The position numbers and the translations under genes are program-made. A model generated the notes under the pieces. That model had not been told where the DNA came from. It saw only the letters and a program-made list of their open reading frames with translations, and did not search any database. This document shows, piece by piece, positions 52,256-60,855 of a stretch of 64,000 nucleotides of DNA. Each line of letters opens with the position of its first letter. Position 1 is the stretch's first letter. Source of the DNA: Streptomyces sp. CB01580 (GTDB lineage: Bacteria > Actinomycetota > Actinomycetes > Streptomycetales > Streptomycetaceae); assembly GCF_001905795.1 (NCBI RefSeq), contig NZ_LIXJ01000011.1, positions 163,711 through 227,710 of the forward strand, read 5' to 3'.

Positions 52256-52730
52256 GAAGCGGTTCGGCAAGCGCATCCGCGAACCCACCGGCGGCGAGGA
52301 CGTCGACATCGTCTTCGAGCACCCGGGCCGCGAGACCTTCGGTGCGAGCGTGTACGTGACCCGCAAGGGCGGCACGATCGCCACCTGTGCCTCGACCTCC
52401 GGCTACACCCACGAGTACGACAACCGCTACCTGTGGATGTCCCTGAAGCGGATCGTGGGCTCGCACTTCGCCAACTACCGCGAGGCCTGGGAGGCCAACC
52501 GCCTGGTCGCCAAGGGCAAGATCCACCCCACGCTGTCGAAGGTCTACCCGCTGGAGCACACCGACCAGGCCGCCTACGACATGCACCGCAACCTCCACCA
52601 GGGCAAGGCCGGCGTCCTCGCCCTCGCCCCCGCCGAGGGCCTGGGCGTGCACGACCACGAGAAGCGCGCCCGGCACATCGACGCCATCAACCGCTACCGC
52701 CTACAGGAACAGGACGGAGATCTCTCATGA
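52256..52730 (+). pseudogene. Crotonyl-CoA carboxylase/reductase, C-terminal fragment
   Basis: FGKRIREPTGGEDVDIVFEH, PGRETFGASVYVTRKGGTIA, TCASTSGYTHEYDNRYLWMS, KLVAKGKIHPTL-like AKGKIHPTLSKVYPLEHTDQ and DHEKRARHIDAINRYR closely follow the end of Ccr enzymes, which make ethylmalonyl-CoA from crotonyl-CoA and CO2. Roughly 155 of 440-450 residues remain and the N-terminal catalytic part is missing. Its stop overlaps the next ATG (ATGA), so it was the upstream, coupled member of the biosynthetic operon. Confidence 0.75.
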
Positions 52731-53782
52731 CGAGCACCTTCTACCGGCCGGGCGCCGGCCCCGCCGACGGCGTTGCCGCAGAGGAAATCGGGAAGCCGGG
52801 GCCGGTACCGGTCGGCATCCGCTCTCTGGGCGCCTATGTACCGGGTGGGGTGGTCACGAACCGGACGGTCGCCGACTGGGCGTCGACGGAGCCCGAGTGG
52901 GTTGCCGTTGCGACCGGCATCATGGAGCGCCGCGTCGCCCCAGTCAGTGAGTCCACCTCCGCCATGTGCGAGCCGGCGGCCCGCGAGGCCGTGGAAGGCG
53001 CAGCCGGGCCCATCGACGCGCTGATCCTCGCCACGTCCACTGCGGACCAGGTCACCCCGGCCACCGCGACGGCCCTGCAGCGCCGTCTCGGGCTCGACGG
53101 TGACGGCATGGCCTTCGATCTCAATGCCGCCTGCGGCGGCTTCGTGTACGGTCTCGCGGTGGCGCGTGGCCTCATCAACACCCTGCCGAACGTGCAGAAC
53201 GTCCTCCTCGTCGGAGCCGACCAGTACTCGAAATACATCAACCGCTCTCACCGCGCCACCGTGGCCCTGTTCGGCGACGGTGCCGGTGCCGTGACGGTTG
53301 GCCCCGTCCCCGACGGCTACGGCATCCAGGGTGTGGCGCTTGCCGCCTACAGTGAGTTCCACGACGAGGTCGGCATCATGGCCGGCGGCACCCGTGAGCC
53401 CCTCACCCCTGAGGCCCTGGAGGCGTGCCGCGACAAGCTCCACATGAACGGCAAGGTCGTGCGCCGGGTGTTCGTCGAGAAGGTCCCCGCCCTCGCCCTC
53501 CAGGCAGCCGACGAGGCCGGGTGGAAGCTCGCGGACATCGACCGGTTCGTGTTCCACCAGGGCAACCCGGTGATGCTGCGGGAAATCGCCGACGTCCTGG
53601 GCATCGACCCCGACCGGGTCGGTGTGACCGGCGACCTGTATGGCAACACCGGGTGCGGCTCCATGCCGCTGACACTGCACCACATGAATCGTGTCGCGCC
53701 GCTGCGCCGCGGCGAGAAGATCCTTTTCGCCGCGGCGGGCGCCGGCATGACGGTCGGGGCGGTCGCGCTCACCTGGTGGTGA
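52727..53782 (+). CDS. KAS III (FabH)-like synthase or acyltransferase
   Basis: 351 residues. ATG overlaps the Ccr stop. Catalytic triad residues are visible: cysteine in NAACGGFVYGLA (136), histidine in VFHQGNPVML (277), asparagine in DLYGNTGCGSMPL (307). The N-terminal extension (MTSTFYRPGAGPADGVAAEE) is longer than in FabH. KAS III enzymes start chains from acyl-CoA; a branch seen in antibiotic clusters (such as CerJ) transfers acyl groups to alcohols or sugars instead. With an acyltransferase and a crotonyl-CoA reductase nearby, priming with an unusual acyl unit is plausible. Confidence 0.82.
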   Translation: MTSTFYRPGAGPADGVAAEEIGKPGPVPVGIRSLGAYVPGGVVTNRTVADWASTEPEWVAVATGIMERRVAPVSESTSAMCEPAAREAVEGAAGPIDALILATSTADQVTPATATALQRRLGLDGDGMAFDLNAACGGFVYGLAVARGLINTLPNVQNVLLVGADQYSKYINRSHRATVALFGDGAGAVTVGPVPDGYGIQGVALAAYSEFHDEVGIMAGGTREPLTPEALEACRDKLHMNGKVVRRVFVEKVPALALQAADEAGWKLADIDRFVFHQGNPVMLREIADVLGIDPDRVGVTGDLYGNTGCGSMPLTLHHMNRVAPLRRGEKILFAAAGAGMTVGAVALTWW

Positions 53783-53834
53783 CCGGCCCATGCCCTCCCG
53801 GTCCCCCTCCACCCCAGAACAAAGGACACCGAAC

Positions 53835-54212
53835 ATGGACAAGGCCTCACAGCCGACCGCTGACCCACTTCTGCTCGCCGGCACCTGGAAACTGCTGTCT
53901 CTGACCAGCACGGAGAAGGGCGAGACCACCCACCCGCTCGGTGAGGACGCCCACGGCCAGATCATGTACACCATGGACGGCTGCCTGTCCGCCCAGATCG
54001 GCGGCTCGGGCGGATACATCGGCTACGCCGGACGGTACGAGTTCCACAACGATGTGGTCGTCCACCACACGATCGTCGGCAGCACCCCGCAGTGGGAGAA
54101 CGCCGCTCTCTCCCGCACCGTCGAGTTTCGGGACGGCCTGCTGATCCTGCGCGCCGAACCGTCGAACGGTCTCCCCGCCGTCACGGTCGTATGGAAGCGG
54201 CTGGGCCGCTGA
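53835..54212 (+). CDS. Lipocalin-like domain protein
   Basis: 125 residues, ATG after AAAGGACACC. The pattern LLAGTWKLLSLTSTEKGETT, GQIMYTMDGCLSAQIGG, YAGRYEFHNDVVVHHTIVGS and VEFRDGLLILRAEPS is that of small cytosolic lipocalin-like proteins (GTWxL start, then eight strands). Such proteins are frequent in polyketide-type clusters, possibly binding or cyclising hydrophobic intermediates. Its last codon overlaps the next start (TGATG). Confidence 0.7.
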   Translation: MDKASQPTADPLLLAGTWKLLSLTSTEKGETTHPLGEDAHGQIMYTMDGCLSAQIGGSGGYIGYAGRYEFHNDVVVHHTIVGSTPQWENAALSRTVEFRDGLLILRAEPSNGLPAVTVVWKRLGR

Positions 54213-55174
54213 TGGACGGCTTCCCGCACATACGTGACGACGCGACGGTCTACCTTGCCGCCGGGCAGGGAACCGACCCCACCGGGGCCCTGGCCGGCCT
54301 CCGCGAAGGCACGAACACCGCCCTTCCGGCCGGATCATGGGACGTGGCGGGCGAGGTCCTCGCAGAGGTCACGCAGGCGATGGCCTGCCACGGCTACCGG
54401 GCACACGCCGCACTTCGTGACGTGCTCCTGGGCCGCAGGCCGGCCGGAACGGCACCGCACGGGACGAGCATGCTGGCCCAGTTCGCCGCGTCGGTGGCCC
54501 TGTCCCGGATCCTCGCCCGGGCGGGCACCGTGCCGTCACTGATCGTGTCGCAGAGCCTCGGCGAGTGTGCCGCCCTGGTTGCGGCCGGGGCGCTCACCAT
54601 CGCAGAGGGCACCCGTCTGGTGTGCGCACTGAGCGATGTCTATCGCAGGCCCGGCACCCGGGGGGCGCTCGTGCTCGTCCAGGCCGGGGAGGCGGAGACA
54701 CAGGCCCTCCTGGCTCGCACGGCGCGCGATGACCTCGCCCTGGCCTGCGTGAACACCCCCCGCCAGACCGTCGTCAGTGGAACCACCGATGCCGCGGCAG
54801 CTCTGATGGCTCTCGCCGGGCCCCGCCGCAAGATGCTGCCTGTGCCCCTGCGCGCGCATGATCCCGCCCTGTGGGAATACCGCGACCTTTTCCTCAGCCT
54901 GGTCGGGGAGGTGGACCAACGACCGCTGCGCGTGCCCGTCTACTCGTCGACCCGACGCCGGTGTTACACCGAGGGCGACAAGCTCGGCGAGGCCTTGGCC
55001 GACAACTGGGTGATGCCCGCCTACTCCATCGATGCATTCATCCGGCTCGCGCCGCCCAGGGGCCGCCTGTTCATTGAACTGGGCATCGGTCGCGCTCTTG
55101 CCCACGCAGTGGGGGAAGTACTCCCCGGGGCCCACACCCTGACTCCTCTCGGCCCACCGGGTGCGGGCCGATAG
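54212..55174 (+). CDS. Malonyl-CoA:ACP-type acyltransferase (AT)
   Basis: 320 residues starting at the ATG that overlaps the previous stop. The AT fold is seen in VYLAAGQGTDPTGALAGLRE (usual FPGQG replaced by LAAGQGTD), the serine elbow SQSLGECAALVAAGALT (GHSxGE replaced by SQSLGE), CVNTPRQTVVSGT and a C-terminal ELGIGRALAHAVGEVLPG. The usual histidine region reads VPLRAHDPALWEY. These changes suggest an atypical acyl substrate. It would load an acyl carrier or directly serve the KAS III partner; no ACP gene is present in the run. Confidence 0.75.
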   Translation: MDGFPHIRDDATVYLAAGQGTDPTGALAGLREGTNTALPAGSWDVAGEVLAEVTQAMACHGYRAHAALRDVLLGRRPAGTAPHGTSMLAQFAASVALSRILARAGTVPSLIVSQSLGECAALVAAGALTIAEGTRLVCALSDVYRRPGTRGALVLVQAGEAETQALLARTARDDLALACVNTPRQTVVSGTTDAAAALMALAGPRRKMLPVPLRAHDPALWEYRDLFLSLVGEVDQRPLRVPVYSSTRRRCYTEGDKLGEALADNWVMPAYSIDAFIRLAPPRGRLFIELGIGRALAHAVGEVLPGAHTLTPLGPPGAGR

Positions 55175-55224
55175 GCCGGCAACGTCATTCGACGTCACGG
55201 CCGACGCCGTCATCAACGGTCGCT

Positions 55225-55260
55225 GCCCTGTTTCACGGGCGATCGCCCGTGAAACAGGGC
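55225..55260. repeat. 36-bp perfect palindrome containing split parS-like arms
   Basis: Starts GCCCTGTTTCACGGGCGA and is exactly self-complementary. The arms include GTTTCACG and CGTGAAAC, the halves of the Streptomyces parS consensus, separated by ten bases GGCGATCGCC. It lies in the 260-bp gap between the AT and methyltransferase genes. It may be a terminator, a regulator site or a degenerate ParB-like site. Confidence 0.75.
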
Positions 55261-55434
55261 CCGGCCCGGTACCTGACGGATGCCGCATACACCTCCTGTG
55301 CCTCCAGGCCCGCGCCTCCCGCATGCCGTGGCGAGACAGCGGTCGCGTGCGCGACCGAGCGGGGGCGCGGGCTCGGAGATTCCTGAAACTCCGCAAGTTC
55401 CCCGGACTCGAACCTCAACCGGAGGAGAGTGAAA

Positions 55435-56166
55435 GTGACCAGTCAGTTCGATCAACTAGCCCTGTTGTACGAGGAGTTCTCCCGCACATCCTTTCGCCGG
55501 CATCTGGAGATCCCTTCCGTGCTGCAAGCGGTCGGTGCACTCAAGGGCCTGCGGGTCCTGGACCTCGGGTGCGGCAGCGGGATCTACAGCAGACTGCTCG
55601 CGGAGCAAGGCGCCGACGCGGTGGTCGGGATGGACGAGGCGGACGGCATGGTCGCCCACGCCCGACAGGCCGAGGAACGGGAGCCCAAAGGAATCACCTA
55701 CGTGACCGGTGCCCTGCCGGAGGACATGGTGAGCTCGTTCGACATCGTCCTCGGCGTGTACGTGCTGCCGTACGCCACCACGTACGAGGAATTGACGGCG
55801 ATGTGCCGTACCGCGGCGCGGGCACTGCGACCCGGGGGCCGGTTCGTGACGCTGCCGGTGAACCCTGGCTTTCACCCGGACCCGGACTACTACGCCTCCT
55901 ACGGTTTCCGCATGTACGACCAGGGCTCCAGGGACGATGGCGCGCCGCTGGGACTCGATCTGCGCTTCGGCCGCCACGACGCGCATGTCGTGGCGCGGCT
56001 GTGGAGCACGGCCGCGCTGCGCCGGACACTGACCGAGTGCGGGTTCGGCGCCCCCGCCCAGCCCTCCCACCTGGTGACCGATGACGCCCCGGCGGGCTTC
56101 GGCGCGGACTATCTACGGGTGCCGCACGCGCTGATCCTCGACGCGGTCAAGGAAGAGGAACTGTGA
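55435..56166 (+). CDS. Class I SAM-dependent methyltransferase
   Basis: 243 residues. The GTG at 55435 is favoured: GGAGGAG lies seven bases upstream. Motif I is LRVLDLGCGSGIYSRLLAEQ, then VVGMDEADGMVAHARQAEE, motif IV FDIVLGVYVLPYATTYEEL and motif V ALRPGGRFVTLPVNP. It begins with QFDQLALLYEEFSRTSFRRH, typical of the small-molecule methyltransferase group. The stop overlaps the start of the PPOX-like gene (TGATG). O-, N- or C-methylation of the pathway product is expected. Confidence 0.8.
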   Translation: MTSQFDQLALLYEEFSRTSFRRHLEIPSVLQAVGALKGLRVLDLGCGSGIYSRLLAEQGADAVVGMDEADGMVAHARQAEEREPKGITYVTGALPEDMVSSFDIVLGVYVLPYATTYEELTAMCRTAARALRPGGRFVTLPVNPGFHPDPDYYASYGFRMYDQGSRDDGAPLGLDLRFGRHDAHVVARLWSTAALRRTLTECGFGAPAQPSHLVTDDAPAGFGADYLRVPHALILDAVKEEEL

Positions 56167-56738
56167 TGGCCCCGTCGCGGCCCGCGGCCGACCGGACGCA
56201 GCGGCTGGTCGCGCGCAGCAACCTCCTGATCGAGCAGGCCCGTTTCATGACCCTGGCCACGGTGGGCCCGGACGGCGCCTGGGCGTCGACGGTGAACTTC
56301 GTGCCACTGCGCGGTCCGCTGCGCCTGCTGTGGTACTCCCTGCGGGCCGCGCGGCACTCGGTCGACATCGAGGCCGACGGGCGGCTGTCCGCGTCGTTGT
56401 TCATGACCGGAATCGACAATGAACTGGGCCTGGACGGAGCCCAGTTCACCGGTACGGCGCGGGCGGTCGGCGCCGATGAACTCACCGCCCTGAGCCAGTG
56501 GTACTACGAGCGGAACTTCGCCGACCCGCAGGTGCGCGAGCAATGGCGTCTGGACAGGGCGGAGTTCGAGGGCCGTGGGCCTCGACGGTTCTACGTCGTC
56601 GACGTCGACGCATGGTGGCTGTTCGACCTCGAAGGCTGGCTGGAGGACAAGAACGACCGGCGGATCGCCGTGCCTCTGGACCGTCTCCACGCCCCGCTCC
56701 CCGGCGAGGCTGCCGCCGAGGATGTGGATCGGCTGTGA
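56166..56738 (+). CDS. Pyridoxamine 5'-phosphate oxidase family protein
   Basis: 190 residues from ATG within TGATG. Split-barrel features: LLIEQARFMTLATVGPDGAW, ASTVNFVPLRGPLRLLWYSL, RLSASLFMTGIDNELGLDGA and RRFYVVDVDAWWLFDLEGWL. The sequence is closer to the flavin-binding PPOX-like group than to true PdxH. It may use FMN or F420 to oxidise or reduce a pathway intermediate. Coupled on both sides (TGATG, GTGA). Confidence 0.7.
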   Translation: MAPSRPAADRTQRLVARSNLLIEQARFMTLATVGPDGAWASTVNFVPLRGPLRLLWYSLRAARHSVDIEADGRLSASLFMTGIDNELGLDGAQFTGTARAVGADELTALSQWYYERNFADPQVREQWRLDRAEFEGRGPRRFYVVDVDAWWLFDLEGWLEDKNDRRIAVPLDRLHAPLPGEAAAEDVDRL

Positions 56739-57781
56739 AGGCGCTGGTCAAGACCACGGCGGCCGCCGGCCTGAGCTATGTGGACATACCGGAGCCGTCG
56801 ATGGGCCGTGAGGACGTCCGCATCCGGGTCCTGCGCACGGGGATCTGCGGCACCGATGTGCACATTCACCGCTGGGACGGCTGGGCGCAGCGCACCCTGA
56901 CCCTGCCGCGCGTGGTCGGGCACGAGTTCGTCGGGGAGATCGTGGAGGTGGGGGCGGGCGTCGGCGCGCTGCGGCCGGGGCAGCTCGTCGGGGCCGAGGC
57001 CCACCTGACCTGTGAACGCTGCGCCCACTGCCGGGCCGGGGCGAGGCATCTGTGCACTGGGACGCAGGGGCTCGGTGTTCAACGCGACGGCGTGTTCGCC
57101 GAGTTCATCACGCTGCCGGCCCGGAGCATCTGGGTCCACGCCCCCGGCATCTCCCTGGACGTGGCCGCGATCTTCGATCCGTTCGGCAACGCGGTGCACG
57201 CCGCGGACACCTTCGACCTGGGCGGCCGCACCGTTCTGATCACCGGCGCCGGGCCGATCGGCGCGCTGACCGCCGCGGTGGCTGTCCACCGCGGTGCCCG
57301 GTTGGTGGCGGTCACCGACGTCAACCCTTTCCGGCTGAAGCTGGCCCAGACACTCGGTGCCCATCACGCCGTCGAGGCCGCCCCCGGAGCTGTCTCCCGC
57401 CTGCTCGCCGACCTCGGCATGGACACTGGCTTCGATGTCGCCTTCGAGATGTCCGGAAACCCCCAAGCCCTGCACGAAACCCTGTCCCACGTGGACCGGG
57501 GCGGCCATGTCGGATTGTTGGGTCTGCCGCCGGAACCGGTGCCGGCCGACTGGGCCGATCTCTCCCTGCGCATGATCACCGTCCACGGCATCAGCGGACG
57601 GCGGGTTTTCGACACCTGGCACAGCATGCGCGAGCTCCTGCGAGACGGGCTCGACCCCCAGCCCTTGATCACACACCGCTTCCCCGCCGACGAGCACGAC
57701 GAGGCATTCGCCGCGGCCGCCGAGGGCAGCGCCGGCAAGGTCGTACTCACCTGGTCCGAGCCGACAGGAGCCACGGCATGA
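56735..57781 (+). CDS. Zinc-dependent dehydrogenase, threonine 3-dehydrogenase-like
   Basis: 348 residues, GTG start overlapping the previous stop. Catalytic zinc residues: GICGTDVHIHRWDG (Cys near 38), GHEFVGEIVEVG. Structural zinc: CERCAHCRAGARHLC (four cysteines). NAD-binding: VLITGAGPIGALTAAVAVHR with VAVTDVNPFRLKLA. The TDVHIHRWDGWAQ segment strongly recalls L-threonine 3-dehydrogenase, which forms 2-amino-3-ketobutyrate. It could supply an amino-ketone building block or reduce a beta-keto product. Its last bases overlap the final gene (ATGA). Confidence 0.8.
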   Translation: MKALVKTTAAAGLSYVDIPEPSMGREDVRIRVLRTGICGTDVHIHRWDGWAQRTLTLPRVVGHEFVGEIVEVGAGVGALRPGQLVGAEAHLTCERCAHCRAGARHLCTGTQGLGVQRDGVFAEFITLPARSIWVHAPGISLDVAAIFDPFGNAVHAADTFDLGGRTVLITGAGPIGALTAAVAVHRGARLVAVTDVNPFRLKLAQTLGAHHAVEAAPGAVSRLLADLGMDTGFDVAFEMSGNPQALHETLSHVDRGGHVGLLGLPPEPVPADWADLSLRMITVHGISGRRVFDTWHSMRELLRDGLDPQPLITHRFPADEHDEAFAAAAEGSAGKVVLTWSEPTGATA

Positions 57782-58809
57782 CCCGAACCCCGACCGACCG
57801 CCTCACCGTCACGGTCCACACCTCGATCGAGGACTGCGGCGCGGAATGGGACACCCTCATGAACGCCGCCGACGCACCTGTCTTCTACCGGCGCCCCTTC
57901 CTGCGCGCATTCGAAGAGCACCCCCTGCACCCGGTGCAACAGACTGCCTACCTGCTGGTGCGGGACCACACCGGACTGGCGGTCGCAGGACTCCCCGCCT
58001 ATCTGCAACAACGTGTCGACCCCATGCGCGTCCTCGCCGACCACCTGCCGCAGACCGTCGACATGCCAGTCGTCTTCAGCCACGTCTGGCACTGCTTCGA
58101 CACCGTCCTGCCCCTCCACCTCCATGCCGGCGACACCGCCGCCCACACGCTCTTGAGCGCCCTGCGCCGACAAGCCACCGCCTGGGACGCGGCCCTGATC
58201 GGCCTGGCCAACATCGACACCGCCCACCCGCACACGAAGATCCTGGCCCAAGCGGGCCTGCACCCCGTTGAGATCGACACCGGCTGGGGCCTCGACCTGC
58301 GAGCAGTACCCGACTTCGACACCTACCTCAACGGCCTCGGCAAGGCCCCCCGCCGCAACATGCGCCACGACCTGCGCAAAGCGCAGGACGCAGGACTGAC
58401 CACCTCGTTCCACCCGCCCCACGAAGCCGACCTGGACGGCTTCGTCCGCCTCGCCCGCGCCACCGCCGCCAAGCACCACAATTCCGACTACTACCGGCCC
58501 GGCCTCTTCCAGGATTTCGTTCGTGCGCTTGGCAACGACGTACGCGTCCTCGAACTGCGCATCAACGGCCACCTGGTGGGCTCCGCGCTCGCCCTCGTCG
58601 ACCCCACCCGGCTGCACTTCTGGGCGTGCGGCATCGACTACGACGCCTGCCCCGGATTCAGCCCCTTCTACATCGCCTTCGCCGAACTGCTACGTGAAGC
58701 CATGGCCAACCGCCGCCCCTGGTTCGAAGGCGGCCGGCGCAATCCCGTCTTCAAACGCCGCTACGGCCTGCCCCCCCGCACCCTCACCGCCTGGACTACA
58801 CCGATCTGA
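57778..58809 (+). CDS. FemAB/BioF2-like GNAT acyltransferase
   Basis: 343 residues. Two GNAT-like halves: VFYRRPFLRAFEEHPLHPVQ at the start, then DFDTYLNGLGKAPRRNMRHD, LRKAQDAGLTTSFHP, VLELRINGHLVGSALALVDP (acyl-CoA-binding strand), CPGFSPFYIAFAELLREAMA and GRRNPVFKRRYGLPPRTLTA, the tail common to peptidoglycan-bridge-type and BioF2-like acetyltransferases. Such enzymes aminoacylate or acylate amines using aa-tRNA or acyl-CoA. As the last gene of the operon it may attach the assembled acyl chain to an amine. Confidence 0.72.
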   Translation: MTRTPTDRLTVTVHTSIEDCGAEWDTLMNAADAPVFYRRPFLRAFEEHPLHPVQQTAYLLVRDHTGLAVAGLPAYLQQRVDPMRVLADHLPQTVDMPVVFSHVWHCFDTVLPLHLHAGDTAAHTLLSALRRQATAWDAALIGLANIDTAHPHTKILAQAGLHPVEIDTGWGLDLRAVPDFDTYLNGLGKAPRRNMRHDLRKAQDAGLTTSFHPPHEADLDGFVRLARATAAKHHNSDYYRPGLFQDFVRALGNDVRVLELRINGHLVGSALALVDPTRLHFWACGIDYDACPGFSPFYIAFAELLREAMANRRPWFEGGRRNPVFKRRYGLPPRTLTAWTTPI

Positions 58810-59086
58810 ACCTCCGCCTTCATGAGCGTGCTCGTCCATGGCGGCTGGTCGGCGATGTCTGCACCGGGATCCAGTTGGTGCCGACGACGGACCTGATGGC
58901 CCAGGGGAAGTGACCGCTGTGGCGATCGCCGACATCGAGGCAGCCCGGGCCACCGCTCGCGGCCGGCCTGGGGTCTGCCCCGCCACCCCGTCGTCAGGTT
59001 TTATGTGTCACCGAGGCGGCTCGGACCAGGGTGCGTTCTGTTCCGCTGCTGACTTCGCATGCTGTTCTGGTGCTTCTCTACGGGAC
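58810..59086. other. Gap between the biosynthetic operon and the IS3 element
   Basis: About 277 bp without a supported gene or clear terminator hairpin. Confidence 0.3.
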
Positions 59087-59146
59087 TGAGGTTCCCCCGC
59101 TGCGCGGGAGTGGCTGACTATCTGCTCAGGGCGGGTTGACGTGGTT

Positions 59147-60084
59147 TCAGGTCACTTGTTCGGTCGCTGCCTGGTCGGCGTAGTGCTTCTCCTCGAACTC
59201 GATCGGGCTGAGGTAGCCCAGCCGCTTCTGGATGCGGCGGGTGTTATAAAAGCCGTCGGTGTACTCGAAGAGCGCGAGGTTCGCTTCGGCCCTGGTGGCG
59301 AAGACACGGCCGCGGATGCACTCGGTCTTGATGACCATCCACAGGTTCTCCGCCAGGGCATTGTCGAACGAGTCGCCGATCGAGCCCATGGACGCCTGGA
59401 TACCGGCCCTGACCAGGCGTGTTGTGAGCTTCACGGACGTGTATTGACAGCCGTGGTCGGCGTGGTGGATGAGCTCACCGGGGGCGACTTCGCGGCTGGT
59501 CAGGGCATACTCCAGCGAGGTGAGGACCAGGTTGGCGTCCGCGCGGGCGGAGGTCTCCCAGGCGACCACCCGGCGGGAGAACGCGTCGCGGATCGCGGAC
59601 AGCCACAACGGGCCCTCCAGCGTCGTGACCAGGGTCAGGTCGGTAACCCACAGCCGGTTCGGCTCAGTCACGGTGAAGTCGCGTTGCACCAGGTCGGGGG
59701 CCAGATCGGCGTCCGGGGCACGTCGGGTGAAGCCCGTGCCCCGGCGGGGGCTGATCCCGGCCAGGCCGGCCTGGCGCATGAGCCGCTCGACGCGCTTGCG
59801 GCCGACGTGGACGCCTTCGCGCTTGAGGACGGCGTGCACTCGGGGTGAGCCGTAGATCCCGCCGGACTCGTCGTGGACCTGCCGGATCATGCCCGTCAGC
59901 TCGGCGTCCCGGCGGCGGCGCTCGCACGGTTCCTTCTCGGCCTGGCGCCAGCGGTAGTAGGTGGAGGAGGGGATGTTCAGTTTCCGCAGGACGCACTCGA
60001 CTCCCAGGCGTGGGTGCTCGTCAAGGAGCCCCGTCGCCTGGGTCGGGTCGGGTCGAGTTGCGCCGCGAGAAAAGCCGAGGCCGT
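59147..60084 (-). CDS. IS3 transposase OrfB (made as an OrfAB frameshift product)
   Basis: Open frame up to a stop before 60085. Reading from the frameshift: LLDEHPRLGVECVLRKLNIP, YRWRQAEKEPCERRRRDAEL, YGSPRVHAVLKREGVHVGRK, then the rve/DDE core LWVTDLTLVTTLEGPLWLSA (first Asp), HADHGCQYTS (second Asp), DNALAENLWMVIKTECI (Glu) and the end FYNTRRIQKRLGYLSPIEFE. All three catalytic residues are present. There is no good start of its own; a slip on TTTT at 60070-60073 would fuse it to OrfA, as in other IS3 members. Confidence 0.85.
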
Positions 60085-60342
60085 CCGCAGGACCTCATTC
60101 GCACGCTTGAGCTGGGCGTTCTCCTTGCGCAGCGCGGCGAGCTCGGCGCGCTCGTCGGTGGTCAGCCGGTCGTCACGCTCGCCGGCGTCGGCCTCGGCCC
60201 GGCGGATCCAGTTGCGCAGGGCCTCATGGTGCACGCCGAGTTCCTCGGCCATACGGCGGATCACGGGCTTCGGCTCGGCGGTCCGGTACATCCGTACCGC
60301 ACGCTCACGCAACTCCAGCGGGTACTTCCTCGGCGCAGGCAT
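59977..60342 (-). CDS. IS3 transposase OrfA
   Basis: About 121 residues from ATG at 60342. The helix-turn-helix MPAPRKYPLELRERAVRMYR with MAEELGVHHEALRNWIRRAE is followed by the leucine-zipper-like LTTDERAELAALRKENAQLK and RANEVLRTASAFLAAQLDPT. OrfA binds the inverted repeats and dimerises. It overlaps OrfB by about 100 bp in the -1 frame, with a T-run (60070-60073) as the probable slip site. Confidence 0.82.
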   Translation of the reverse strand: MPAPRKYPLELRERAVRMYRTAEPKPVIRRMAEELGVHHEALRNWIRRAEADAGERDDRLTTDERAELAALRKENAQLKRANEVLRTASAFLAAQLDPTRPRRRGSLTSTHAWESSASCGN

Positions 60343-60486
60343 CGTCTGGGCTCCTCTCATGAAACCGATCTGACCCGCTGTCACCCATCCCCGCATCTCG
60401 GGGGAACCTCACAGGCAGATCGAAACCCTCCTGACCGCAGCGAAGCACGCAACCGTGCTTACTGCTTGACCTCTCCAGGTGAGCCG

Positions 60487-60708
60487 TCAGCTGCGACGGC
60501 TGACTGCCTTCGCGGCGCCGCGGGCCCAGCTTGCAACAACTGCGCCTGTCGCGGCAGCGAGAACGTAGACAGTGATGCTGGCTGCGAATCCGCCCGGTAA
60601 CCAGCTGAGCAGGCCGGCATTGTCGTGGTCGATGAGCTGGCGGATTGCTCCCTGCGCCCCGAGGACGAGAAGAACTACACCGAGGCCCTGAAAGATGTCG
60701 TACTTCAT
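60487..60708 (-). CDS. Small two-helix membrane protein
   Basis: 73 residues, ATG after GGAAGG at six bases. Two hydrophobic segments: FQGLGVVLLVLGAQGAI and AASITVYVLAAATGAVVASW, with a short polar link (RQLIDHDNAGLLSWLPGG) and a basic C-terminus (ARGAAKAVSRRS). Divergent from a TetR gene with two palindromes in the gap, hence probably its regulatory target. Function unknown; perhaps a small membrane stress protein or transporter accessory. Confidence 0.65.
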   Translation of the reverse strand: MKYDIFQGLGVVLLVLGAQGAIRQLIDHDNAGLLSWLPGGFAASITVYVLAAATGAVVASWARGAAKAVSRRS

Positions 60709-60795
60709 GTGATGCCTTCCTGGATCTTCAGAATGCCACTGTCGGGCAGAAGCGCCGTGTCAGGGGCGGTTTCCGCGCCTCTGTGGCCGGGACGG

Positions 60796-60855
60796 TTACA
60801 GTGCACTTGCACTGTAATGCGATAGGCAGCCGGTTGCAATGCAATTGCATGGTAA
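60796..60855. promoter_or_regulatory. Two TetR-type operators (22 bp each)
   Basis: Site 1, 60796-60817: half-sites TTACAGTGCA and TGCACTGTAA, perfect. Site 2, 60834-60855: TTGCAATGCA and TGCATGGTAA, imperfect but of the same design. They start 38 bp apart, between the small membrane protein gene and the TetR gene. Confidence 0.8.

Larger units (their letters stand above)
59087..60411 (-). mobile_element. IS3-family insertion sequence, apparently complete (about 1325 bp)
   Basis: The left end TGAGGTTCCCCCG at 59087 matches the reverse complement of the right end (CGGGGGAACCTCA, ending 60411), with further imperfect matches (GCGGGGA/GCGCGGGAG). Between them lie orfB and orfA in the usual IS3 order on the minus strand. 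Flanking bases do not show an obvious 3-bp duplication (GAC left, CAG right), so one flank may have changed after insertion. Confidence 0.75.
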
